Assembly: GCF_002754475.1 (NCBI RefSeq)
Contig: NZ_PEFL01000002.1
Coordinates: 682,001 to 746,000 of the forward strand
From: Comamonas sp. 26
GTDB lineage: Bacteria > Pseudomonadota > Gammaproteobacteria > Burkholderiales > Burkholderiaceae_C
Length of the DNA: 64,000 bases
Direction of reading: 5' to 3'
Below are positions 44,983-52,871 of the stretch, piece by piece. A program made the position numbers and the translations under genes. How positions within the stretch are numbered: the first letter of the stretch is position 1; each line of letters begins with the position of its first letter. Below the pieces are notes generated by a model that saw only the letters and a program-made list of their open reading frames with translations, ran no database searches and was not told the DNA's origin.

Positions 44983-46584
44983 TCAGACTCCTTGCTCCAC
45001 GGCGGCGGGAATGACATGGGGCATCACGCTCCACACGCTGGTGGCATCCAGATTCAAGGGCTGGTCAGTGCGCGTTTCCAGCCACAGACGCTGGATCAGG
45101 TTCTGCGCTACCTTCAAGCGGTAATCGGCACTGGCGCGCATATCGCTCATGGGCTTGAAGTCCTGCGCCAGCGCGGCTTGCGCAGCTTTGACGTTTTCAA
45201 GGCTCCACACCTTTCCAGCCAAGACTGCTTCTGCGCCTGCCGCTCTCTTTACCGTAGCAGCCATGCCGCCAAAAGCCAGTCGCACGGCCTTGACCATATC
45301 GCCCTCCAGCTCCAGCGCAAAGCCTGCGCACAAGGCCGAGATATCGCAGTCAAAACGCTTGCTGATCTTGTAGCCCCGCACCTGGCGCTGCATGGCGGCC
45401 AGTGGCACGGCCAGCGCCTGCACAAACTCGCCACTCTCAAGCTGGTTCTTCATATAGTCCAGATAGAAATCCTGCAATGGCATGCGGCGCACGCGCTCGC
45501 CCTTGCGCAACTCGATCTGCGCATCCAGCGCCATCAGCACGGGCGGCGAATCACCAATGGGCGAGCCATTGGCCACGTTGCCGCCCATGGTGCCCGCGTG
45601 GCGAATGGGCTTGGAGGCAAAACGCAGCCACACATCGGCAAGGCTGGGCCAGCGCTGCACCAGCGCACTCCATGCCGCCTCAAGCGATGCGCCTGCGCCT
45701 ATGTACAGCTCGCCGCCCTCAGCGTCCTGCCGAACCTCAATACGCTTCATCTCGGCCACATCACCCACGTAGATGATGTCGCCCAAGTCTCGGAGCTGCT
45801 TGTTGACCCACAGCCCCACATCGGTAGAGCCCGCCACGATGCGCGCCATGGGCTTAGCCTCATACAGGCTGGCCAGCACATCCAGCGTGAGCGGAGCGTG
45901 AAAGTGATCGGTGCGCATGCCCTGGCTGTGCACGTAGTTCAGCCCCTCGGCACTGCCCTTCAGGTTTTGCAACGCAGCGACTACTGGCGCGGTGTCGAGG
46001 CGTACCTGTGGCAAATCAAACATACGCTGGCCCGCATCCAGAATGGGGCGGTAGCCAGTGCAGCGGCACAGATTGCCCGACAGCTCATCGGCCAGTTGCT
46101 GGCGCGTGGGCTGGGTGCTTTGCTGTTGATGAAGCTCATAGCTGGACCACAGCGACATGACGATGCCGGGCGTGCAAAAGCCGCATTGCGAGCCGTGGCA
46201 CTCCACCATGGCTTGCTGCACGGGGTGCAAAGCTTGCGCGGCAGGCTTGCCAGCACAGGCAGCCTTGCCTGCGCACTGGGTCTTGAGGTCTTCCACCGTG
46301 AACAAGGCCTTGCCATGCAGGCTGGGCAGAAATTGAATGCAGGCGTTGACGGCCTGCAGCTTCAGCCCGTTGATGGCCTGCGCATCACCGGCCTCGGCTA
46401 GCTCGCCAATGACCACCGTGCAGGCGCCGCAATCGCCTTCGTTGCAACCTTCCTTGGTGCCCGTGCAGTGCGCATCCTCACGCAGCCACTGCAGCACCGA
46501 GCGGGTAGGGTGCGGGCCTTGCACTTCGACCACCTCGCCGCGGTGGTAGAAGCGTATGGGTTGAGAGTTGTGACTGGTGCTCAT
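44983..46584 (-). CDS. xdhA: Xanthine dehydrogenase, iron-sulfur/FAD subunit
   Basis: XdhA passes electrons from XdhB through two [2Fe-2S] clusters to FAD and NAD. The 533-residue protein has the plant-type cluster in GCNEGDCGACTV (C47, C52, C55) and the second cluster in SQCGFCTPGIVMSLW and GNLCRCTGYRPI. An FAD domain begins about residue 220, with IVAGSTDVGLWVNKQ and GGNVANGSPIGDSPP. The length is normal to slightly long. The upstream region holds a 17-bp palindrome 31-47 bases before the start. The genes are ordered xdhA, xdhB, permease. Confidence 0.94.
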   Translation of the reverse strand: MSTSHNSQPIRFYHRGEVVEVQGPHPTRSVLQWLREDAHCTGTKEGCNEGDCGACTVVIGELAEAGDAQAINGLKLQAVNACIQFLPSLHGKALFTVEDLKTQCAGKAACAGKPAAQALHPVQQAMVECHGSQCGFCTPGIVMSLWSSYELHQQQSTQPTRQQLADELSGNLCRCTGYRPILDAGQRMFDLPQVRLDTAPVVAALQNLKGSAEGLNYVHSQGMRTDHFHAPLTLDVLASLYEAKPMARIVAGSTDVGLWVNKQLRDLGDIIYVGDVAEMKRIEVRQDAEGGELYIGAGASLEAAWSALVQRWPSLADVWLRFASKPIRHAGTMGGNVANGSPIGDSPPVLMALDAQIELRKGERVRRMPLQDFYLDYMKNQLESGEFVQALAVPLAAMQRQVRGYKISKRFDCDISALCAGFALELEGDMVKAVRLAFGGMAATVKRAAGAEAVLAGKVWSLENVKAAQAALAQDFKPMSDMRASADYRLKVAQNLIQRLWLETRTDQPLNLDATSVWSVMPHVIPAAVEQGV

Positions 46585-46614
46585 GATCGTGGGACAGAAT
46601 TAGGTGGACTGCCT

Positions 46615-46631
46615 GTATGCAAAATGCATAC
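46615..46631. promoter_or_regulatory. Candidate operator of the xdh operon
   Basis: GTATGCAAAATGCATAC is a 17-bp palindrome with 6-bp arms, 31-47 bases before the xdhA start. It has the look of a dimeric repressor site; the regulator is not encoded nearby. Confidence 0.55.
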
Positions 46632-46746
46632 CAAGCGTAGTCTTCATCGAGAGACTACGCGTGCGTTAGCAGCTTCTCATATAGCCGCGCTCATAAGGGC
46701 TATGCAGCACGCGATATATCTGCGACCAAAATCAAGGGAGAACCCG

Positions 46747-46787
46747 TAAAAAATCGCCTCTCCTCGGGAAAGTACCAAGGTGAGGCG
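46747..46787 (-). terminator. Terminator of the MFS efflux gene
   Basis: On the minus strand a long imperfect stem closed by CGCCTC/GAGGCG ends in ATTTTTT. It lies about 108 bases after the efflux gene stop. Confidence 0.7.
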
Positions 46788-46809
46788 CTATCGCGTGTTT
46801 CTGCATTGA

Positions 46810-46889
46810 TAGCTGCAAGCGCTTGTTAATCAAGAATTTCAGGCATTAAATATCCTGAAACTCATATTTAGCAGGCGCTACCAGCTATT
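46810..46889. repeat. Dispersed nested inverted repeat copy
   Basis: TAGCTGCAAGCGCTTG on the left and GCGCTACCAGCTATTA on the right form imperfect outer arms. The variable inner stem is TTTCAGG/CCTGAAA (46837-46860). Confidence 0.7.
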
Positions 46890-46894
46890 AATTT

Positions 46895-48319
46895 TTAAGC
46901 ATCGCCACCATCGGGTGCAGGGCGTACTGGCTCATCGCTATCGAGCTGACTGAACACCAGCGTGGCCGCCAGCGTCATCAAAGCCACGGTCACAAAAGTG
47001 GCGCGAATCGACAGCAGGCGGCCACCTCCGTCTTCGGGCCACATATCGCCAAAACCGGTCAGCAACGCGCCGGCCAGCGCCACACCCATGCTCATGGCCA
47101 GCATCTGCACCATGGACAAAAGGCTGTTGCCGCTGCTGGCAAATTCGCCTTCCATATCCTTGAGCGTGACCGAGTTCATGGCCGAGAACTGCATGGAGTT
47201 AAAGCCACCAAAAATGAAAAGCTGCACCAGCAGCAGCCAGGTTGGCGTGCCCTCTGCCACCAGACCGAACGAGGCCAGCATCAGGGCCAGCATGACGGAG
47301 TTGACCTGCAGCACGCGCTTGTAGCCAATGTGCTGCACGGTGCGCACGGCAATGCGTTTGACGAGCATGCTGCCCAGCACGGTGGCCAGCATCATCATGC
47401 CGGCATGCATGGGCGACATCTTCAAGCCAATCTGCAGTAGCAACGGAATGAGAAACGGCGCAGCACCACTACCAAAGCGCGCAAACAGATTGCCCAGCAG
47501 ACCCACGCGCAGTGAGCGCACCTTGAACAGCGCTGGCGGGAACAAAGGCTCATCGACCCGCAGCGCATGCATCCAGTAGCTGGCGAGACTGGCCAGACCA
47601 AACACCATGAGTACAACGACCAGCGCCATGCCCAGCCCCATGCCCGACATGCCATCCAGCGCCACCGAGATGGCCACCATGCCAAAGGCCAGCATGCTGT
47701 AGCCCTTGATGTCAAAACGATGAACGACCACCGATGCGCTTTGCGGAAACCAGCGCCATGTGGCCCACAGCCCGATCAGACCCACGGGCACGTTGATCCA
47801 GAAAATCCAGTGCCAGCTGGCGTACTCCACCATCCAGCCGCCCAGCATGGGACCCAGCAGCGGCCCTACCTGCCCCGGAATGGCGATAAAACTCATCGCA
47901 CGGATGAACTCGCCGCGCGGATAGGTACGCAGCACAGCCAGTCGCCCCACGGGCAGCATCATGGCGCCGCCCACGCCCTGCACCACACGCGCCGCAATCA
48001 GAAACGGCAGGCTGGGCGACAGCGCGCACAGTACCGAGCCCAGCACAAACAAGCCAATCGCCAGAGCATAGATGCGACGCGTGCCAAAGCGATCAGCCAC
48101 CCAGCCGGTCGCGGGAATCAGCATGGCCGTGGTCAGCGCATAGGCCACGATGACGGACTGCATCTTCATGGGACTCTCGCCCAGCTCCTGCGACATGGCG
48201 GGCAGCGCCGTGTTGAGGATGGTGGCATCCAGCGTCTGCATGAAAAAGCCAATGGCCACCAGCCAGAGCAATCTCTCTTTGTGGGGCGCACTGCTGCGCG
48301 TGAGGGGTGTCTCGCTCAT
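46895..48319 (-). CDS. MFS drug efflux transporter (DHA2, HsrA/MdtD-like)
   Basis: This 474-residue inner-membrane antiporter belongs to the 14-helix DHA2 family, close to HsrA/MdtD in general layout. Motif A-like GWVADRFGTRRIY and the motif C-like IPGQVGPLLGPMLGG are visible, as is LDATILNTALPAMSQ in the first helix. The substrate is unknown; members export drugs or metabolites. No regulator or membrane-fusion protein is adjacent. Confidence 0.9.
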   Translation of the reverse strand: MSETPLTRSSAPHKERLLWLVAIGFFMQTLDATILNTALPAMSQELGESPMKMQSVIVAYALTTAMLIPATGWVADRFGTRRIYALAIGLFVLGSVLCALSPSLPFLIAARVVQGVGGAMMLPVGRLAVLRTYPRGEFIRAMSFIAIPGQVGPLLGPMLGGWMVEYASWHWIFWINVPVGLIGLWATWRWFPQSASVVVHRFDIKGYSMLAFGMVAISVALDGMSGMGLGMALVVVLMVFGLASLASYWMHALRVDEPLFPPALFKVRSLRVGLLGNLFARFGSGAAPFLIPLLLQIGLKMSPMHAGMMMLATVLGSMLVKRIAVRTVQHIGYKRVLQVNSVMLALMLASFGLVAEGTPTWLLLVQLFIFGGFNSMQFSAMNSVTLKDMEGEFASSGNSLLSMVQMLAMSMGVALAGALLTGFGDMWPEDGGGRLLSIRATFVTVALMTLAATLVFSQLDSDEPVRPAPDGGDA

Positions 48320-48349
48320 GAGCGACTCCGGTCAAAAGGCGTGCGGCAA

Positions 48350-48377
48350 CAAAAAAGCCGCTGACGAGCAGCGGCTT
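48350..48377 (-). terminator. Terminator of erpA
   Basis: AAGCCGCT/AGCGGCTT with a seven-base loop, followed on the minus strand by TTTT, 58 bases after the erpA stop. Confidence 0.9.
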
Positions 48378-48434
48378 AAACGGTGTGCAAGCGCCAGAAC
48401 CGGAGTGGCTGGCGTGCAAACATGCATAGAGGAC

Positions 48435-48800
48435 TTAGACCGAGAAGCTGGAGCCGCAACCGCAAGTGGTGGAGGCATTGGGGTTCTTGATCACGAACTG
48501 CGCACCTTGCAGGTCTTCCTTGTAGTCGATCTCGGCACCCAGCAGATACTGGTAGCTCATGGAGTCGATCAACAAAGAGACGCCACGCTTGGTCATGGTG
48601 GTGTCGTCGTCGTTGGTGATTTCATCGAACGTGAAACCGTACTGGAAGCCAGAGCAGCCACCACCTTGCACAAAAACGCGCAGCTTCAGATCAGGATTGC
48701 CTTCTTCGGCGATCAGATCCGCCACCTTGGCAGCAGCGCTGTCGGTGAAGACGATGGGGGAAGGCATTTCAGTAGTCGTGGTTTCAGCAACGGCGCTCAT
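48435..48800 (-). CDS. erpA: Iron-sulfur cluster insertion protein ErpA
   Basis: ErpA is an A-type carrier that delivers Fe-S clusters to apoenzymes, including those of isoprenoid synthesis and respiration. The 121-residue protein has the three conserved cysteines C49 (GGGCSGF), C113 and C115 (TTCGCGSSF). [14 protein letters not shown] is the family core. The acidic ITNDDD segment is normal. The gene has its own terminator and is separate from the ribosomal operon upstream. Confidence 0.95.
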   Translation of the reverse strand: MSAVAETTTTEMPSPIVFTDSAAAKVADLIAEEGNPDLKLRVFVQGGGCSGFQYGFTFDEITNDDDTTMTKRGVSLLIDSMSYQYLLGAEIDYKEDLQGAQFVIKNPNASTTCGCGSSFSV

Positions 48801-48952
48801 GGCAATACTCCGTAGGTTCTTGATTGACTGAAATGGTACAGCAACGGGCTCGGGAATTCAGACCGCATTTCTTTGTCGCCAAACCAAGTGGGGACATTGC
48901 CCAAAGCGCTTTTCAAGCAAAGCCAACAGGAATAAAGAGGAATACAGCGCCC

Positions 48953-48989
48953 ATAAAAAAACCGCCCTGAACTTGCGTTCGGAGCGGTT
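48953..48989 (-). terminator. Terminator of rplM-rpsI
   Basis: On the minus strand a stem AACCGC/GCGGTT with inner GAAC/GTTC is followed by TTTTTTT. A second perfect hairpin, GAAAGACTCC/GGAGTCTTTC (48997-49018), precedes it, close to the rpsI stop. Confidence 0.85.
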
Positions 48990-49033
48990 TCTCGCGGAAA
49001 GACTCCGGGGAGTCTTTCTGGCTGGGAAACGAA

Positions 49034-49426
49034 TTAACGCTTCGAGAACTGCTTGGCGCGACGAGCACCACGCAGACCAACCTTCTTACGCTCAACTTCA
49101 CGAGCATCGCGAGTCACGAAGCCGGCTTGGCTCAGTGCAGGCTTCAGAGCTGCGTCATAGTCGATCAGAGCGCGAGTAACGCCGTGACGAACTGCACCGG
49201 CTTGACCGGATTCGCCGCCGCCATGGACGTTCACTTGGATGTCGAAAGACTCCAGGTTCTCTGTGAGAGCCAGGGGTTGCTTTGCGATCATGATGGAGGT
49301 GCCGCGGCCAAAGTACTCTTGAATGTCCTTGCCATTCACAGTAATCTTGCCGGAGCCCTTCTTCAGGAACACGCGAGCGACGCTAGATTTACGACGGCCA
49401 GTGCCGTTATTCCAATCACCAATCAT
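49034..49426 (-). CDS. rpsI: 30S ribosomal protein S9
   Basis: S9 is a small-subunit protein whose C-terminal tail reaches the P-site. The 130-residue sequence begins [20 protein letters not shown] and has [15 protein letters not shown]. It ends in the expected [14 protein letters not shown], where the last Lys-Arg contacts tRNA. It follows rplM by 9 bases, as in nearly all bacteria. Confidence 0.97.
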   Translation of the reverse strand: MIGDWNNGTGRRKSSVARVFLKKGSGKITVNGKDIQEYFGRGTSIMIAKQPLALTENLESFDIQVNVHGGGESGQAGAVRHGVTRALIDYDAALKPALSQAGFVTRDAREVERKKVGLRGARRAKQFSKR

Positions 49427-49435
49427 CTCGACTCC

Positions 49436-49864
49436 TTAGACTTCCAGCACTTTAGGCTGTTGAGCGGTGTGAGGGTGCTCAGCACCACCGTAAACCTTGA
49501 GCTTCTTGATCATGGCGTAGCCCAGAGGACCCTTGGGCAGCATGCCCTTAACGGCCTTCTCGATAGCACGGCCAGGGAACTTGGCTTGCAGGTCGCGGAA
49601 GTTGGTGGCAGTGATGCCGCCGGGGAAACCGGAGTGACGGTAGTACACCTTGTCCAAGTTCTTGGTGCCAGTGACCTTGATCTTGGAAGCATTGATGATG
49701 ACAATGTAGTCACCGGTGTCAACGTGAGGTGTGTAAATGGCCTTGTGCTTGCCGCGCAGACGGAGTGCCACTTCGCTGGCGACACGTCCGAGCACCTTAT
49801 CGGTGGCGTCAATCACAAACCACTCGTGTTGCACCTCAGCGGGCTTTGCGCTGAATGTAGACAT
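49436..49864 (-). CDS. rplM: 50S ribosomal protein L13
   Basis: L13 is a core protein of the large ribosomal subunit. The 142-residue sequence matches the normal size, with [41 protein letters not shown] and [10 protein letters not shown] chose the start at [11 protein letters not shown], the usual Burkholderiales N-terminus; a longer frame would add 82 unlikely residues. A TATAAT box on the minus strand lies about 160 bases upstream. Confidence 0.97.
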   Translation of the reverse strand: MSTFSAKPAEVQHEWFVIDATDKVLGRVASEVALRLRGKHKAIYTPHVDTGDYIVIINASKIKVTGTKNLDKVYYRHSGFPGGITATNFRDLQAKFPGRAIEKAVKGMLPKGPLGYAMIKKLKVYGGAEHPHTAQQPKVLEV

Positions 49865-50188
49865 GAGTTTTCTCTTTCTAGAGGGTTTGGCGGTCCCTTT
49901 TCCGCGGTCGGTGCTTCTTCTCGAAAAAGACGAATCTTTTAAAGGAAGCCTCTTAGGCGGGGTTACTCGGACCGAAGCCTGAGCCTTCGCCGCGGGAACC
50001 ATAAAATCGCTGCGAAGCCCGCCATTATACAAAAACGCCAGAACCTGCGTTTTTTCGTGCAGCAGCCTGTTGTGAATGAGCCCATACGACCTCATTCCCA
50101 CGCTGCACACAAGGCGTCAGCAGCCTTTAAAAACCACAGGGTAAAAAGTGCTGTTCCTCCTTTACCCTGCTGGTTACCATCCTTCTCT
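49865..50188. other. Intergenic region with the rplM leader
   Basis: This 324-base gap between divergent rplM and rlmJ holds no gene. A TATAAT hexamer on the minus strand sits at 50024-50029. AAAACGC/GCGTTTT arms (50032-50054) lie just upstream of it. The resulting rplM leader of roughly 150 bases could bind ribosomal protein L13 for feedback, but no such site was identified. Confidence 0.5.
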
Positions 50189-51058
50189 ATGTTCAGTTAC
50201 CGCCACGCCTTTCATGCAGGCAATCACGCTGATGTGCTCAAGCACTCCATCCTGATTGCCACTGTGCAATACCTCACGCAAAAAGAGGCTGCGCTGACGG
50301 TGCTCGACACCCACGGCGGGGCAGGCCTTTACCGCCTCGACGGCGACTACGCCAGCAAAAGCGGTGAAGCCGACGACGGCATCATGCGTCTGGTTGCAGC
50401 CAAGGAGTCCGAGCTGGCCCCTATCCTGCAGAACTACATGCAGATGGTGCGCAGCTTCAATCAGGGCAATGCGATTCGCAACTACCCCGGCTCACCCTTC
50501 ATTACGCAGGCGCTGCTGCGCGGTCATGACCGCCTCAAAGCTTTTGAGCTGCACCCCACAGACATGCGCTCACTGGCGGGCAACATGGCTCAGCTGGAAG
50601 TGCCTCGCCAAGTCAATATTCTTATGGAAGATGGCTTTGAGGGCGTGAAAAAATTCCTGCCCCCACCGTCCCGCCGCGCCTTGCTGCTGTGCGATCCCAG
50701 CTATGAATTAAAGACGGACTACGGCCGCGTGCTGGATATGGTGGCGGACAGCTTGAAGCGCTTCCCCACCGGCACTTATGCAGTCTGGTACCCCATCATT
50801 CCTCGCCCTGATGCGCATGATCTGCCCAAGCGCCTCAAGACCATGGCAACCAAAGCCGGTAAGAGCTGGCTGCACGCCACGCTCACCGTTAAGAGCAACA
50901 AGACCTCCGAGCGCGGCGGTCTGCCTGCCAGCGGCATGTTCCTGATCAACCCGCCGTTCAATCTGAAAGAGCAGCTCAAGCCCGCCATGCCTCAGCTCGT
51001 CAAGCTGCTGGGTCAAGACGAAAATGCGGCGTTCACGCTGGAATCCGGCGGGAAGTAA
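50189..51058 (+). CDS. rlmJ: 23S rRNA (adenine-2030-N6)-methyltransferase
   Basis: RlmJ methylates A2030 of 23S rRNA using S-adenosylmethionine. The 289-residue protein starts MFSYRHAFHAGNHADVLKH, the family signature. It has the SAM loop VLDTHGGAGLY, the catalytic CDPSYE motif and KRFPTGTYAVWYPII. The start at 50189 gives the normal N-terminus; longer frames upstream read rplM leader DNA. It converges on an RlpA-like gene with a short hairpin (51077-51098) between. Confidence 0.94.
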   Translation: MFSYRHAFHAGNHADVLKHSILIATVQYLTQKEAALTVLDTHGGAGLYRLDGDYASKSGEADDGIMRLVAAKESELAPILQNYMQMVRSFNQGNAIRNYPGSPFITQALLRGHDRLKAFELHPTDMRSLAGNMAQLEVPRQVNILMEDGFEGVKKFLPPPSRRALLLCDPSYELKTDYGRVLDMVADSLKRFPTGTYAVWYPIIPRPDAHDLPKRLKTMATKAGKSWLHATLTVKSNKTSERGGLPASGMFLINPPFNLKEQLKPAMPQLVKLLGQDENAAFTLESGGK

Positions 51059-51149
51059 TTAACCCATTGACCTCAGGGCGCAGTCGCCAGGCTGCGCCTG
51101 CACTGGGGCTTCTGCTGTACAAGCAAGTAAGCTTTTCATCTCTGGCAGT

Positions 51150-51899
51150 TCAGCGCCTTTGCTTGGCCGTCTGAGAAACTTTGCGAGCAGGCTTGCTTGC
51201 CGATGCAGCACGCACCTTGACGCCCTTGGCGGAAGTGCCTGCAGCCATCTTGGATGAGCGCTTTTTGCTTGCTGTCGAGAGACGGGCCGGGCACTCATCT
51301 TCATCCGAGTCGAGCTGCCACAGCTCGACTGGCTTGATGCCAAGGCCCAGCATGCCCAGTTCTTGGGCAGCGCCCTTGCTCAGGTCAATAATGCGACCGG
51401 GCGCAAACGGGCCGCGGTCGTTGATGCGCACCACCACGCTTTTGCCGGTCACTGCGCTGCGTACGCAGACACGTGTGCCAAAAGGCAGCGTCTTGTGAGC
51501 CGCCGTCAGATCCATGCTGTCAAAACGCTCGCCACTGGCCGTCTTACGGCCATGAAATTGTCCGCCATACCAGGAAGCCAGACCCGACTGGTCGCTTTCG
51601 CGCGGCACGCTCAATTCGTATTTATTGCTGTCTTCAGGGGTATCGGCCTGATCGGCATCAATAGGCTTGTTGGCCTTGATGCCCAGACCTTTGTCGCGGG
51701 CGTTGCTGCGGGTGTAAGCATCGGGCAGCAAAGGTGCCGAGGCACTGGGTTGTGCCGCGGCTCTTGAAGGACGGCTCTGAACGCCTGCAGCCTGATCTGC
51801 CGTGTTTTCAGGCAGCGGTGCACAGCCCGCCATGGTCGCAGTGACGACGGCCAAGCCTATCCATTGATAACAACGCAAGCGCGAAAATTTTGGTTGCAC
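51150..51899 (-). CDS. RlpA-like septal lipoprotein
   Basis: RlpA proteins are outer-membrane lipoproteins at the septum; some are lytic transglycosylases acting on bare glycan strands. The 249-residue protein has a lipobox with C26 (TMAGCAPLP). The double-psi barrel domain covers about residues 106-200: ASWYGGQFHGRKTASGERFD, LPFGTRVCVRS and RINDRGPFAPGRIIDLSKGAA. The probable catalytic Asp and His of the family can be placed. Instead of the SPOR domain of E. coli RlpA it ends in a basic Lys/Ser/Ala tail of about 45 residues. Septal targeting through SPOR would therefore be absent. Confidence 0.87.
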   Translation of the reverse strand: MQPKFSRLRCYQWIGLAVVTATMAGCAPLPENTADQAAGVQSRPSRAAAQPSASAPLLPDAYTRSNARDKGLGIKANKPIDADQADTPEDSNKYELSVPRESDQSGLASWYGGQFHGRKTASGERFDSMDLTAAHKTLPFGTRVCVRSAVTGKSVVVRINDRGPFAPGRIIDLSKGAAQELGMLGLGIKPVELWQLDSDEDECPARLSTASKKRSSKMAAGTSAKGVKVRAASASKPARKVSQTAKQRR

Positions 51900-51972
51900 G
51901 GGCGCAATCTCCTTGAAATCTCAAGTGAGAGCCGCCAAAGACTGGCCGCCTCGCAGCCAGCAAGCTTATGGC

Positions 51973-52800
51973 TTACAGACCCAGACGATCACAGATCTCC
52001 AGAGTGGCGACGCTCTGGTTCATCGTATAGAAGTGCAACCCGGGAGCCCCCTGGCTGCGCAACTGCTCGCAAAGATGTGTCACGACATCCAGTCCGAACG
52101 CACGAATGGAAGCGGTGTCATCACCGTACGCCTGCAGACGCAGACGAATCCAGCGCGGAATCTCGGTGCCGCATGCATCCGAGAAGCGCATCAGCTGTGT
52201 AGAGCTGGTGATTGGCATGATTCCCGGCACGACTGGAACGTCGAGCCCGAGGGCCTTCACCTCATCTACAAAGCGCATGTATGCGTCGGCATTGTAGAAG
52301 TATTGCGTGATGGCTGAATCTGCACCAGCGCGAACTTTAGCAACAAATGCGTCCAGATCACTACGTGGGGACTTTGCTTGAGGGTGCGTTTCGGGATAGG
52401 CGGCTACTTCGATATAAAACCAGTCACCAAATTCCTGTCGGACAAATGCGACAAGATCGCTGGCGTAATGGAACGCTCCGCCCAGGCCATAACCGCTGGG
52501 CAAGTCACCGCGCAGGGCCACGATGCGCTTGACGCCCATGGCTTTGAGCTGTGTGAGTTCTTCACGCACCGAATCTTGAGTGGCACCAATGCAGGAGAAG
52601 TGCGAAGCCGCGCTCACCCCTTCGCTTTGGATGTCCTGCACCATGGTGAAGGTGCCCGCCTGCGTAGAGCCGCCCGCACCATAGGTGACGGAGCAGAACT
52701 GAGGCTTGCGCACATACAGCGCCTGACGCACGGCCACATGCTTTGCCGCGCCTTCAGGCGTCTTGGTGGGGAAAAACTCGAAGCTGACGGGGTAACTCAT
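51973..52800 (-). CDS. metF: Methylenetetrahydrofolate reductase
   Basis: MetF reduces 5,10-methylene-THF to 5-methyl-THF, the methyl donor for methionine synthesis. The 275-residue cytoplasmic flavoprotein begins SFEFFPTKTPEG, with the catalytic Glu. CSVTYGAGGST, IVALRGD and VPGIMPI are family marks, and QYFYNADAY lines the folate site. It is last in the ahcY-tlyA-metF group, 71 bases after tlyA, with a perfect hairpin in the gap. The grouping links folate methyl supply to recycling of adenosylhomocysteine. Confidence 0.95.
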   Translation of the reverse strand: MSYPVSFEFFPTKTPEGAAKHVAVRQALYVRKPQFCSVTYGAGGSTQAGTFTMVQDIQSEGVSAASHFSCIGATQDSVREELTQLKAMGVKRIVALRGDLPSGYGLGGAFHYASDLVAFVRQEFGDWFYIEVAAYPETHPQAKSPRSDLDAFVAKVRAGADSAITQYFYNADAYMRFVDEVKALGLDVPVVPGIMPITSSTQLMRFSDACGTEIPRWIRLRLQAYGDDTASIRAFGLDVVTHLCEQLRSQGAPGLHFYTMNQSVATLEICDRLGL

Positions 52801-52836
52801 GGCTGCAGTTGTCTCTGAATCTTATGGGTCATGGGC

Positions 52837-52858
52837 GAGCGCTGAAAACTCAGCGCTC
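52837..52858. other. Hairpin between tlyA and metF
   Basis: GAGCGCTGA/TCAGCGCTC with an AAAC loop, no T run. It could be a processing or partial-termination site in the operon. Confidence 0.55.
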
Positions 52859-52871
52859 ATGGCGTTGTTGC

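Larger units (their letters stand above)
46585..46894. other. Intergenic region upstream of xdhA
   Basis: This 310-base stretch holds no gene that I can support. It contains, from left to right, the putative xdhA operator (46615), a perfect hairpin GCGTAGTCT/AGACTACGC (46635-46660), a partial repeat copy with inner stem ATAGCC/GGCTAT (46681-46703), the MFS terminator and a full dispersed repeat. Confidence 0.7.
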
